From: Winogradskyella bathintestinalis
GTDB taxonomy: Bacteria; Bacteroidota; Bacteroidia; Flavobacteriales; Flavobacteriaceae
Assembly: GCF_030407435.1 (NCBI RefSeq)
Contig: NZ_JASDDK010000002.1
Coordinates: forward strand, 838,702-902,701
Direction: 5' to 3'
Length of the DNA stretch: 64,000 nt
The notes beneath the pieces are model-generated. The model saw only the letters and a list, made by a program, of their open reading frames with translations. It had not been told where the DNA came from and made no database searches. The stretch's first letter is position 1; each line of letters begins with the position of its first letter. A program made the translations under genes and the position numbers. Below, piece by piece: positions 52,947-62,023 of this stretch.

Positions 52947-55900
52947 CTTCTATCTTTTTTTCAATAATAGCACGTTCTACTTCTTCTTTTGAAATTTTAT
53001 TTCCTGAGATTAACCACTTTTTATTTGTTTTAAAACTATTGGTGGCAGAGAGCAACAATGGTAATATAATTAAAGTTAGAATAGTCGCAATTCCGATACC
53101 GTATGCAATTGAAATGGCCATAGGTTTTAAAAATTGCGCTTGTCTGCTTTTTTCTAGCAATAACGGTGCTATACCAGCAATAGTGGTTAATGAGGTTAAA
53201 AATATAGCTCTGAATCGTGTTCTGCCTGCTTCATACAGTGCATCATCGAACTTCATTCCAGATTTTAAAAATGAATTGAACTTACCAATAAGTACAAGAC
53301 CGTCATTTACCATAATCCCGATGAGTGCAATAATTCCTAAAGCTGATAGGATATTCACAGGAAAATCGTGGATCCAATGCCCCCAAGCTACCGCTATAAA
53401 ACTGAATGGAATCATTAGTATCAATAGAAATGGCTGGCTGTAACTTCGAAATGTAAAGGCGATAACGACATAAATTAGAAATATAACGATTGGTACTGTG
53501 GTCTCAGCTGAGCGGGCAAGTTTACCGGCTTCGCGGTTTTGGCCTTCGTAAGATACACCTACTGTTGGATATTTCGACAGTATTTCGGGCATTACATTAT
53601 TCTGAATATCTAACAGGATTTCAGCAGCACTTCCGTTGGGGTCCTTTAAATCGGCATTGACTTGAATCTCACGTTGCCCATTTAAATGGCTGATACTTTC
53701 ATCGCCTCTTGCAATAGTATAAGTTGCAATCTCACCAAAAGGTACACGTTGACCTAAAGGAGATACAATACGCATGTCGTCTAAATCATTTATAGAGGTT
53801 CTATCCGATCTCTCATACCTTACCCAAACTCTAATTTCATCTTGCCCTCTTTGAAAACGTTGCGCTTGTAAACCAAAAAATCCTGCTCTTACTTGACTCA
53901 TTACCTCTCTAAGATTTAATCCGAGGGCGTAAGCCGTTTCATTTAATTCTATATTAATTTCTTTAATACCTTCTGGATCGGTATCTGTAATATCAGCTAA
54001 CAACGAATTTTCTTGTAACCTTTGTCTTAGTTCTCTTTTAGCACGCTTTAGCTCTTCTGTATTATTTCCTAATAGCGAAATTGAAACTGGCGAACCTCCA
54101 AAATTACCACCAGACCCAAAGGTTAATCGCTCTACACCATAGACTTCCCCTACCTCTTCTCTAATGGCATTTGTAATTTCTGGAGAACCAAAATCGCGTT
54201 CTTCACCTGGTAATAGATTTACATTTATACTCGCTTTATTATTTCCTGGACCGACACGTTTTGTAATATTTTCGACAATTTCTTTATTACCAGATTGATT
54301 TTCTGAAAAATCGGTATTTACCCGCCATGCTGCCTCTTCGACTAATGAAATAATTGAATCTGTAATTTTAGGATTAGTGCCTTCTGGCATTAACAAATCA
54401 ATACTTACCCTATCACTTGCTATACTCGGAAAGAAAGATGTTTTAATAATTCCACCTTGGTTCGCTCCAATTGTTAAAATCATTAAGGCCAAAAGAATAG
54501 CAAACGTGATAAACCGTTGATTGAGCGCAAACCTCAATGCAGGACTATAGATCTTATCGCGGCAATACACCATAAAACGATCACCATACTCATTAACTCG
54601 TCGAAGTTTTAAAAATGCTTTTGCCAAACCTTTTTTCTTCTTCTTTTCCGCTTCTGTCATCTTCACCAAAGCTTTGGAATGCGCAATGTGGGCCGGCAAA
54701 ATAATTAATGCTTCAATTAAAGAAACTAAAAGCACGAGTATGACAATAACGGATACCTCACTAAAGAAATCGCCAATCCTCCCTTCTAAAAACAAAAACG
54801 TTGAAAACGCTAAAACTGTCGTGGTAATGGCCGAAATGATGGCGGGTAATACTTCCATTGTACCATCAATCGCCGCCTGAACTCTAGGTTTTCCTTCCTC
54901 GTAATGCTGATAAATATTTTCAGCAATAACAATACCATCATCTACTAAAATGCCGATAACGATTATCATTCCAAAAAGAGATAACACATTAATGGTGACA
55001 TTAAACTGAGCCGCAAACACAAACATGCCTAAGAATGAAATTGGCAATCCAAAAGCCACCCAAAATGCCATTCTAGTATTTAAAAATATGGATAAGAACA
55101 GTAATACTAAAATGATTCCTACAGCTCCATTCTCTACAAGTAATTGTGTTCTTTGGTTTAATCTAATGGATGAGTCACTCACCACATTAATCTTAATCCC
55201 AGTATATTTTTGGTTAAACTCTTCAATATATGCATTGACTTTATCTGCGGTTGAAATAAGATCTTCACTATTAGTGTTTGTAATTTCAACATTAACGGCA
55301 ACGTTACCATTAAAATAAGATGCATTTGGAGTTTCGGAAAAACGGTCTCTTACGGTTGTAACATCTTGCAATCGCACAATTGTTCCATCATCTCGAGCTC
55401 TAACAGGTAGAATATTTAATTCGTCTCCGTAATAAGATCGATTATTGGCTCTAATAAGGTAGTCTTCAGCATCTGTTTTTATATTTCCACCAGTTGTAAG
55501 AATATTAGACTGAGAGACTGAACTAGCCACTTCAGCAAAAGTGAGTCCATAGGCTAAAAGATCATTTTCCCTAACCGCAATCTCAATCTCTTCTTCTGGA
55601 TAACCCGAAATACCAATTTGCGAAATACCATCCATGGCACGAAGATCATTTTCTACCTGTCTTCCTATTTGTTTTAAGGCAACAAGTTCAATGTTGTCTC
55701 CACTTATAGAAAAATCAATAGTTTGTCTAATACGTTCTTGTTTAGCCACTACCAATGGTTCCATACCTGTTGGAAAATTCGGCACACGATCTACAGCGTT
55801 TTTTACTTCTGCGAGCATATCATTAATATCCTCGTCGCTTTCTATTTCAATTGTAATACTTCCACCGTTTTCACGCGATGTTGATGTAACACGCTCAACT

Positions 55901-56130
55901 CCAATTAATCCTTTGAGATTATCTTCAATCTTCAGCACCACACCTTCTTCAATTTCTTGTGGAGCAGCCCCTGGATAAGTAACATTAATGGATATAATTT
56001 CAGATTCCTGTAATGGAAAAAATGAAGACTGTAAGCGAAACATACCCAAAACACCAAAAATCAGAAACGCTATAATAATGACGTTTACTGCAACATCATA
56101 TTTAATAAAATAAGCGATGATCTTTCTCAT
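52936..56130 (-). CDS. RND efflux pump, AcrB/HAE1-like
   Basis: 1064 residues. Two repeats, each with one TM helix, a large periplasmic loop and five more TM helices. N-terminal part IAYFIKYDVAVNVIIIAFLI; proton-relay TM4 region FGMIIVIGILVDDGIVIAENI, and the second-half counterpart GIIALIGIMVNDGLVLIGKF. It is the inner-membrane proton-driven transporter for drugs or lipids. Two bases separate it from the adaptor gene and it overlaps the TolC gene. Length and topology normal. Substrate unknown. Confidence 0.94.
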   Translation of the reverse strand: MRKIIAYFIKYDVAVNVIIIAFLIFGVLGMFRLQSSFFPLQESEIISINVTYPGAAPQEIEEGVVLKIEDNLKGLIGVERVTSTSRENGGSITIEIESDEDINDMLAEVKNAVDRVPNFPTGMEPLVVAKQERIRQTIDFSISGDNIELVALKQIGRQVENDLRAMDGISQIGISGYPEEEIEIAVRENDLLAYGLTFAEVASSVSQSNILTTGGNIKTDAEDYLIRANNRSYYGDELNILPVRARDDGTIVRLQDVTTVRDRFSETPNASYFNGNVAVNVEITNTNSEDLISTADKVNAYIEEFNQKYTGIKINVVSDSSIRLNQRTQLLVENGAVGIILVLLFLSIFLNTRMAFWVAFGLPISFLGMFVFAAQFNVTINVLSLFGMIIVIGILVDDGIVIAENIYQHYEEGKPRVQAAIDGTMEVLPAIISAITTTVLAFSTFLFLEGRIGDFFSEVSVIVILVLLVSLIEALIILPAHIAHSKALVKMTEAEKKKKKGLAKAFLKLRRVNEYGDRFMVYCRDKIYSPALRFALNQRFITFAILLALMILTIGANQGGIIKTSFFPSIASDRVSIDLLMPEGTNPKITDSIISLVEEAAWRVNTDFSENQSGNKEIVENITKRVGPGNNKASINVNLLPGEERDFGSPEITNAIREEVGEVYGVERLTFGSGGNFGGSPVSISLLGNNTEELKRAKRELRQRLQENSLLADITDTDPEGIKEINIELNETAYALGLNLREVMSQVRAGFFGLQAQRFQRGQDEIRVWVRYERSDRTSINDLDDMRIVSPLGQRVPFGEIATYTIARGDESISHLNGQREIQVNADLKDPNGSAAEILLDIQNNVMPEILSKYPTVGVSYEGQNREAGKLARSAETTVPIVIFLIYVVIAFTFRSYSQPFLLILMIPFSFIAVAWGHWIHDFPVNILSALGIIALIGIMVNDGLVLIGKFNSFLKSGMKFDDALYEAGRTRFRAIFLTSLTTIAGIAPLLLEKSRQAQFLKPMAISIAYGIGIATILTLIILPLLLSATNSFKTNKKWLISGNKISKEEVERAIIEKKIEDDH

Positions 56131-56131
56131 A

Positions 56132-57277
56132 TTATTGTGCGGTTTGCTGTTCTTGAGAATTTTCTAACGATTCTTCATTCACTTTTACCAACATACCTGC
56201 ATAAGCACCGGGTATAGATTTTGCGAGAATAACAGTATCATCTGGTACGCCTTTTACAATAACATCTTTAGGCGAAAAATACACGGGTTCCACTTGAATA
56301 ATATCTAAAATGCTATCCTTGATTACAAAAATTTCTGATTGATCGACCAAAAGCTTCCTTGAAATTTTTATGGCATCTGAAACTTCCTTGGCATCTAATT
56401 GCGCTTCTAGAAACATTCCTTCCTTCAAATTATCTCCTTTAACCTGAACAAAAACAGTTACTGTTTGAGTAGCCTGATCAATACGCCCATTAACTCTAGA
56501 CACTACACCGGTAAAACTTGTTTGCTTATTTAAGGTATTTAACTCAACCTTTTCGCCTATTTGTAATAAATCACTAAAATTGCTACTGATAGCTAATTCT
56601 AATTCATAAACTGAAGTATCTATAAATTCTCCAAGCTTTTGACCTGGTCTCACTAAAGTTCCTTTATTGACTAAACTTTCTGTTAAAATACCGTTATAAG
56701 GTGCATAGATTCTATATTTAGATAAACGTTGCTCAAGATTTTTAACGTTATAAAATGCGGATTGCACACCTCTACCTGTGATAAAATAATTAACTTTTTC
56801 ATCCGTAGAATCAGGTAAGGCAGCCATATCCTTATTCATATCAAAATTTTGGAGATACGTATTCCAAATCGGAAAGGCCTCTGGATAATCTAACCGTAGA
56901 TCAGGCATTAGAGAGGTAATGAGGTTATATAAATCGCTTTTTGCGGCTTGCACTGAGGCATAATATTCATTAGCGTTTATACGTATAAGTAATTGTCCTT
57001 TTTTATAAGGTTGACCAGCTTTAAAATCGTTAGTACTACTTTCAAAGACACCTTGAACCTCAGAATAAAGTTCTAATCTATTTTTGGCAATAAGATTTCC
57101 ATTTGCAGGAATTGTAATCGGGACCGTGGCGTTTTTCACTGTATCTACAAAAACAGTTTTAACAACTTTGGCTACTTTTGGTTTTACTTTGGTGTTGCTT
57201 TCAATTAAAAAATAAGCACCAACACAAGCTGCCAAAATAATTAGAACACCAATTACAGATAAAAGCGCCTTTCTCAT
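56132..57277 (-). CDS. RND periplasmic adaptor (membrane fusion protein)
   Basis: 381 residues. One N-terminal TM helix (about 5-25, LLSVIGVLIILAACVGAYFL), lipoyl-like halves IPANGNLIAKNRLELYSEVQG and KYRIYAPYNGILTESLVNKG with a helical hairpin between, then beta-barrel LVRPGQKLGEFIDTSVYELEL. It links the RND pump to TolC. First gene of the efflux operon; no transcription factor is adjacent. Confidence 0.92.
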   Translation of the reverse strand: MRKALLSVIGVLIILAACVGAYFLIESNTKVKPKVAKVVKTVFVDTVKNATVPITIPANGNLIAKNRLELYSEVQGVFESSTNDFKAGQPYKKGQLLIRINANEYYASVQAAKSDLYNLITSLMPDLRLDYPEAFPIWNTYLQNFDMNKDMAALPDSTDEKVNYFITGRGVQSAFYNVKNLEQRLSKYRIYAPYNGILTESLVNKGTLVRPGQKLGEFIDTSVYELELAISSNFSDLLQIGEKVELNTLNKQTSFTGVVSRVNGRIDQATQTVTVFVQVKGDNLKEGMFLEAQLDAKEVSDAIKISRKLLVDQSEIFVIKDSILDIIQVEPVYFSPKDVIVKGVPDDTVILAKSIPGAYAGMLVKVNEESLENSQEQQTAQ

Positions 57278-57402
57278 GGATTAGTTTTTAATGGTTAGTT
57301 TGTACTCTCAACTTCTACAGTCAAATAATTGAGTCCATAATTTGCAAAAATATTCATTTGCCGAATACAAGTCCTTAAAAAAAACTTAAAAGGCTGAGCT
57401 AC

Positions 57403-59310
57403 TTACGATATTTCATCGAGCTGAAACTGAATTGACTCCCAATCTTCCATCAATTTACTCAAAGATTTTTTCTTAGTTTGGTACCGATCAAAAAACTTAG
57501 GATCTGATGCCGTTTTGTCGTAATCCGTGGCTAGTTTAACATCATCCGCTTTAATATCCTTTTCTAGTTCGTTGATTTTTGACTCAACGTTACTCAACTT
57601 ATTATTTAGGGATTTTAGCTTTTTTTGATCTTCATAACTTTGTTTATTACTGTCCTTAGGACTTTCTATTACAACAGTTCGCTTTTCAGCCTCCCTTAAG
57701 TTTTCAAGATTTCTTTGTTCTAAGTAAAAATCTATATCGCCTAAATATTCTTTTATGGTTTGATCTTTAAACTCGTAAACTGTATCTGTTAAGCCTTGAA
57801 GAAAATCTCTATCGTGAGACACCAATATTAAAGTTCCTTCGAAATTTTTTAAAGCTTCTTTTAAAACATTTTTGGATTTAATATCTAAGTGATTGGTAGG
57901 CTCATCCATTATTAAAACATTCAAAGGCTGCAATAATAATTTTGCCAATGCTAAACGGTTTCGTTCACCACCAGAAAGTACTCTAACATATTTTTCGGCT
58001 TCTTCACCTCTAAACAAGAAAGAACCTAAAATATCTCGAACTTTACTTCTATTAGTTTCATTAGCCGCATCTATCATAGTATCTAAAACGGTTTTGTTAC
58101 CATCTAAATACTCCGCTTGATTTTGGGCAAAATAACCAATCTGTACATTGTGCCCTAAGTTTAAATTGCCCTGATGCTTTATCTCGCCAACAATAATTTT
58201 TGCTAAAGTTGATTTTCCCTGACCATTCTGTCCAACAAAAGCGGTTTTAATATCTCTCGGAATGGTTAAATTCACCTTATCCAATACTTGCAGATCTCCA
58301 TAACTTTTAGAAACATTATCAACTTCAACCACTATTTTACCTGGAGTAATTGATACAGGAAAATTAAGTGACATCACACTATTATCATCTTCATCGACTT
58401 CAATTCTATCAATCTTATCTAATTTTTTAATCAGCGACTGCGCCATAGTAGCTTTTGAAGCTTTAGCCCTGAATTTCTCGATGAGTTTTTCGGTTTGCTC
58501 AATTTTTTTCTCTTGATTTTTTTGAGCTGCCAATTGTTGCACCTTCATTTCCTTACGCAACGCTAAAAATTTTGTATAAGGCTTATTATAATCGTAGATT
58601 CTTCCTAATGAAATCTCAATAGTTCGATTAGTAACATTGTCTAAGAACATCTTATCGTGAGAAACGATGACAACGGCACCGCTATAACCTTTCAAAAAAT
58701 TTTCTAACCAAATAATAGACTCTATATCTAAATGGTTAGTAGGTTCATCTAACAATAATAAATCGTTATTTTGAAGTAACAATTTTGCCAGTTCAATTCG
58801 CATTCGCCAACCACCCGAAAACGTATCTGTTAACTTATTAAAATCTTCGCGTTCAAAACCCAAACCTTGGAGAATCTTTTCAGTTTCACCTTGATAATTA
58901 TAACCGCCTAAAATTTCATACTGATGTTGAATATCATTCAAATCAATCATTAGTTGATTATAAGATTCACTTTCGTAATCAGTCCGCTCGGCCAGTTGCG
59001 TATTAATATGTTCTAATCTAGCTTCGCATGTTTTTATTTCTTTAAAAGCTTCGTAAGATTCCTCCAAAACTGTTTTTCCGAAATCGAAGTCGATATCTTG
59101 TTTTAAAAATCCAATTTTTAAATCTTTGTCTGCTGCAATTTGGCCAGAATCGGCTTCCTGTTCTTTCGATAAAATACGAAGCATAGTAGATTTGCCCGCT
59201 CCATTTTTACCTATTAAACCTATTCGATCGCCAAGGCCCAACTTAAAAGTAATTTCCTCAAAGAGATATTCACCTTGAAATGATATAGATAGATTATGGA
59301 TATTTAGCAT
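57403..59310 (-). CDS. ABC-F family ATPase
   Basis: 635 residues, no TM helices. Two nucleotide-binding domains: Walker A GKNGAGKST and GQNGQGKST, signatures TFSGGWRMRIELAKLL and LSGGERNRLALAKLL, Walker B LLLLDEPTNHLD and VLIMDEPTNHLD. The linker between the domains (about 245-300) and a C-terminal coiled-coil (540-635) match Uup/EttA-like factors that act on the ribosome, possibly conferring antibiotic tolerance. Divergent from DUF983. Confidence 0.95.
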   Translation of the reverse strand: MLNIHNLSISFQGEYLFEEITFKLGLGDRIGLIGKNGAGKSTMLRILSKEQEADSGQIAADKDLKIGFLKQDIDFDFGKTVLEESYEAFKEIKTCEARLEHINTQLAERTDYESESYNQLMIDLNDIQHQYEILGGYNYQGETEKILQGLGFEREDFNKLTDTFSGGWRMRIELAKLLLQNNDLLLLDEPTNHLDIESIIWLENFLKGYSGAVVIVSHDKMFLDNVTNRTIEISLGRIYDYNKPYTKFLALRKEMKVQQLAAQKNQEKKIEQTEKLIEKFRAKASKATMAQSLIKKLDKIDRIEVDEDDNSVMSLNFPVSITPGKIVVEVDNVSKSYGDLQVLDKVNLTIPRDIKTAFVGQNGQGKSTLAKIIVGEIKHQGNLNLGHNVQIGYFAQNQAEYLDGNKTVLDTMIDAANETNRSKVRDILGSFLFRGEEAEKYVRVLSGGERNRLALAKLLLQPLNVLIMDEPTNHLDIKSKNVLKEALKNFEGTLILVSHDRDFLQGLTDTVYEFKDQTIKEYLGDIDFYLEQRNLENLREAEKRTVVIESPKDSNKQSYEDQKKLKSLNNKLSNVESKINELEKDIKADDVKLATDYDKTASDPKFFDRYQTKKKSLSKLMEDWESIQFQLDEIS

Positions 59311-59324
59311 AACTTTTTTGAATA

Positions 59325-59353
59325 TTACAATTGTTATAAACTTACAATTGTTA
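59325..59353. promoter_or_regulatory. Tandem 12-bp repeats, possible operator
   Basis: TTACAATTGTTA occurs at 59325-59336 and again at 59342-59353, 17 bp apart. Each has a palindromic ACAATTGT core. They lie between the divergent ABC-F and DUF983 genes, and the second is about 25 bp upstream of the -7 box of the latter. Confidence 0.5.
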
Positions 59354-59375
59354 CAACACAGGATGTTTTATATTT

Positions 59376-59383
59376 TATCTTTG
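59376..59383 (+). promoter_or_regulatory. -7 box TATCTTTG for the DUF983 gene
   Basis: Exact TAnnTTTG match on the plus strand, 48 bp before the ATG at 59432. Confidence 0.5.
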
Positions 59384-59431
59384 TATTGATCTAGTTTATT
59401 TTTTAAAAATGCAAAAATAAAGGTTTTAGTT

Positions 59432-59827
59432 ATGATTAGAAAAGGAATGAAACTTTATAGTATCTTATTTGGAGCATGCCCAAAATGCCATCAAGAATCC
59501 ATGTACGTTAACAAAAACCCTTATGTGATATCTGAAGTGATAAAAATGCAAGATCATTGCTCACATTGTAAAACAAAATATCAAATAGAACCTTCTTTCT
59601 TTTACGGCTCAATGTACATAAGCTATGGTGTTGGCATTGCTTTTGCTATTGCAGCTTTTATTATTAGCTACGTTATTTTAGAATCGTCATTAACTATTGC
59701 TTTTGCCGCAATTACTGGAACTTTAGTCGCCTTTTTTCCTATAATCATGAGACTTTCTCGTAACATTTGGATCAATTTATTTATGGGTTATGATAAGGAA
59801 GTGGCACATCAAGTCTCAAAAGTGTAG
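59432..59827 (+). CDS. DUF983 family membrane protein
   Basis: 131 residues. N-terminal zinc-finger-like CPKCHQESMY and CSHCKTKYQIEP are followed by FFYGSMYISYGVGIAFAIAA and two TM helices (about 66-85 and 88-106). DUF983 proteins are small inner-membrane proteins with a treble-clef-like Cys4 motif, unknown function. The gene reads opposite to the FAD oxidoreductase gene. Confidence 0.92.
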   Translation: MIRKGMKLYSILFGACPKCHQESMYVNKNPYVISEVIKMQDHCSHCKTKYQIEPSFFYGSMYISYGVGIAFAIAAFIISYVILESSLTIAFAAITGTLVAFFPIIMRLSRNIWINLFMGYDKEVAHQVSKV

Positions 59828-59836
59828 AATGTAGAA

Positions 59837-60880
59837 CTAATTAAATCTTTTGATATCTATTTCTGTATCTAGTGACTTACTGTTTTCGACAAATTGAAAC
59901 AACTCTCTTGCTACATAGGGAGCAATCATAACGCCCCTAGTTCCTAGTCCGTTAAGCACATAAAGATTTTTATGTTTAGCGTGTTGTCCAACCAAAGGTC
60001 TTCTATCTTTTACTGTCGGTCTAATTCCCGCGACTTGATTAACAACCTCATATTTACATTTTAATACGGTATTAACCTTTGACAGTAGCTCTTCTTTCGC
60101 TTTTTCTGTAGTTGCGTTGGTTTTGTCTACGTTGTCGTAAGTTGCACCTACGTTATATAAATCATCACCGAGTGGTATAATGAATACAGAAGATTTTATG
60201 GCATAATCAATGTTCAAATCTGGTGCTTCAATGGTTAGTATTTCTCCTTTAGAACCAGTTAAAGGCATATCTTTAAAGTATGGATTTTGTTTTACACCAA
60301 AACCTTCGGCAAAAACAACATGTTTAGTTCTTATATTTTGATACTGAATACCATCTGCAACAAACTCAATTTGGCTATGGCGAAATGTGATTTCCTCAAA
60401 ATAACCGTTTTGCTTTAAAAAATTTCTATAATAAGTAATAAGGGTTTCAGTGTCGATACGACCAGCATGCAAAACCTCACCAAAACCAAAAGGAGCGTCG
60501 ATAACTGCACTAGTATTCTTTACTAATTTGGTGGATAAAAACTTTTCAAGACTGGGTTTGTCTGATGCTGTAAACCATTTATTTTGTTCTTGAATTGATG
60601 TAAAGCGCCTTAGGATTCTGAGTTTATAATCAACTTTAATTTGTAATTCTTTTTCTAACGCTCTATAAACAGGCAATGCCAAAGCTAGTTGTTCTTTGGC
60701 TTTCCAAACTTCAGAAAAACGTTTTAAAATTACAGGATTATAAAGTCCAGCAGCCACAATAGAAGACTTCTGAGAATTATTATCAAACACTACAAACGTT
60801 TTGTTATGTGCACGCAATTCTTCACAAAACGCTATACTAGCTAAACCACAACCTACAATTAAATAATCCACATCTTTCAT
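59837..60880 (-). CDS. FAD-dependent oxidoreductase (DadA/glycine-oxidase-like)
   Basis: 347 residues. N-terminal FAD motif DYLIVGCGLASIAFCEELRAHN, interior VFAEGFGVKQNPYF and C-terminal AGIRPTVKDRRPLVGQHAKH and LNGLGTRGVMIAPYVARELF, typical of D-amino-acid oxidase-type enzymes. FAD-dependent amine oxidation is likely; the substrate is unknown. A TACATTTG box lies at 60893-60886 on the minus strand, just before the ATG. Confidence 0.9.
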   Translation of the reverse strand: MKDVDYLIVGCGLASIAFCEELRAHNKTFVVFDNNSQKSSIVAAGLYNPVILKRFSEVWKAKEQLALALPVYRALEKELQIKVDYKLRILRRFTSIQEQNKWFTASDKPSLEKFLSTKLVKNTSAVIDAPFGFGEVLHAGRIDTETLITYYRNFLKQNGYFEEITFRHSQIEFVADGIQYQNIRTKHVVFAEGFGVKQNPYFKDMPLTGSKGEILTIEAPDLNIDYAIKSSVFIIPLGDDLYNVGATYDNVDKTNATTEKAKEELLSKVNTVLKCKYEVVNQVAGIRPTVKDRRPLVGQHAKHKNLYVLNGLGTRGVMIAPYVARELFQFVENSKSLDTEIDIKRFN

Positions 60881-61003
60881 GGTGGCAAATGTAAAAAGTT
60901 ACACAAAGAAATGGATTATTTTAATTAGAATATTTACAAATTAAAGCCTCCTAAATGAGTGAAGTTTAACACTAATCCATTTCTTATTATATAAAATACG
61001 AAC

Positions 61004-61033
61004 AAAAAAAACGCTCATTTAAAAAATGAGCGT
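61004..61033 (-). terminator. Rho-independent terminator of the gld operon
   Basis: On the minus strand ACGCTCATTT, a short loop, AAATGAGCGT, then a T-run. 25 bp after the gldN stop. Confidence 0.9.
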
Positions 61034-61057
61034 CCATAATATTTTATGTTTGGCTAA

Positions 61058-61969
61058 CTAGTAACTCCACATATCTTGTTCAAAATTTCTAATCTTGTCT
61101 TTAATACGTTCTGATTCTAAAAGTTGCATTAATGCATTTTCAGCAACATATTCTTTGACTTCTCTATCACCATAAACATTTTCTTCTTTGTAGATGGTTC
61201 CGCTAAATCGTCTGCTATTTAATAGATGATCAAAAGATAATGGAATAGCACTATTCTTATTATTAAAAGCTTTAGCCTCGTGCAAAATATCTCTTATTTC
61301 TGGAAAGAACACCCAAAATAAACCAATTGGTTCCTTATTAGCTTCATCATCAGAATCAATAAAGTTAACATCTGGCGCTGCTGGTGCAATACCTAAAATA
61401 CGATATTTTAATTCTCCTTGACGTTTATCGAAATACCAAAGTCCTTTTATTAAGTAAGAATTGATATCAGCAGGTCCTATTTCTCTGCGGATTACATATT
61501 CTTCAGGCACTAAAGACGTATCAGATACACCTTCGGCGTTCATCCAATCAATTCCTTGATCAGTGATCTCTTCTTTTCTCAAAGAAGGTGCCAAATCTTC
61601 CATAGTACGTTCTTCCGTAAAATAGGAATCTGCGTAAACTTTTGGAATAATACCATCATTGATATTTTGCATTAGCGTCATATACAACGACTTTCTATCG
61701 TCCCCTAAAGTACTTTCAATAGGAAAATATAAAGGAAAATTTGCACGCTCATCTAAGACAATCTTTTCCCAAGTCATTTTAGAAAATAAGATATCTCTAT
61801 CACCAACATAACCGTATTCTAGCGGCTTATCGTTATCTAGAAGTAACTGTGCTTCAGTTTTCATACCAATTTCCTCTGGTATTTTCGCATTTAGGATATT
61901 AGCTTGCGCAAACATAGTGTTCGCTGCTAAAACTCCTATTCCTATACATAAAAAGCTTTTTAAATTCAT
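61058..61969 (-). CDS. gldN: Gliding motility / type IX secretion protein GldN
   Basis: 303 residues from the ATG at 61969, giving signal peptide MNLKSFLCIGIGVLAANTMFAQ; an upstream in-frame ATG at 62023 would place a hydrophilic stretch ahead and is disfavoured. Sequence blocks KMTWEKIVLDERANFPLYFP and WIEFFPEIRD-like IGLFWVFFPEIRDILHEAKA are typical of GldN. It forms the GldK/GldN ring of the T9SS in the periplasm. Last gene of gldL-gldM-gldN. Confidence 0.93.
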   Translation of the reverse strand: MNLKSFLCIGIGVLAANTMFAQANILNAKIPEEIGMKTEAQLLLDNDKPLEYGYVGDRDILFSKMTWEKIVLDERANFPLYFPIESTLGDDRKSLYMTLMQNINDGIIPKVYADSYFTEERTMEDLAPSLRKEEITDQGIDWMNAEGVSDTSLVPEEYVIRREIGPADINSYLIKGLWYFDKRQGELKYRILGIAPAAPDVNFIDSDDEANKEPIGLFWVFFPEIRDILHEAKAFNNKNSAIPLSFDHLLNSRRFSGTIYKEENVYGDREVKEYVAENALMQLLESERIKDKIRNFEQDMWSY

Positions 61970-62023
61970 CTTATCGTTTATTATAATTTGGGACTTTCGC
62001 TTAAAGATAATGTTGATTATCAT

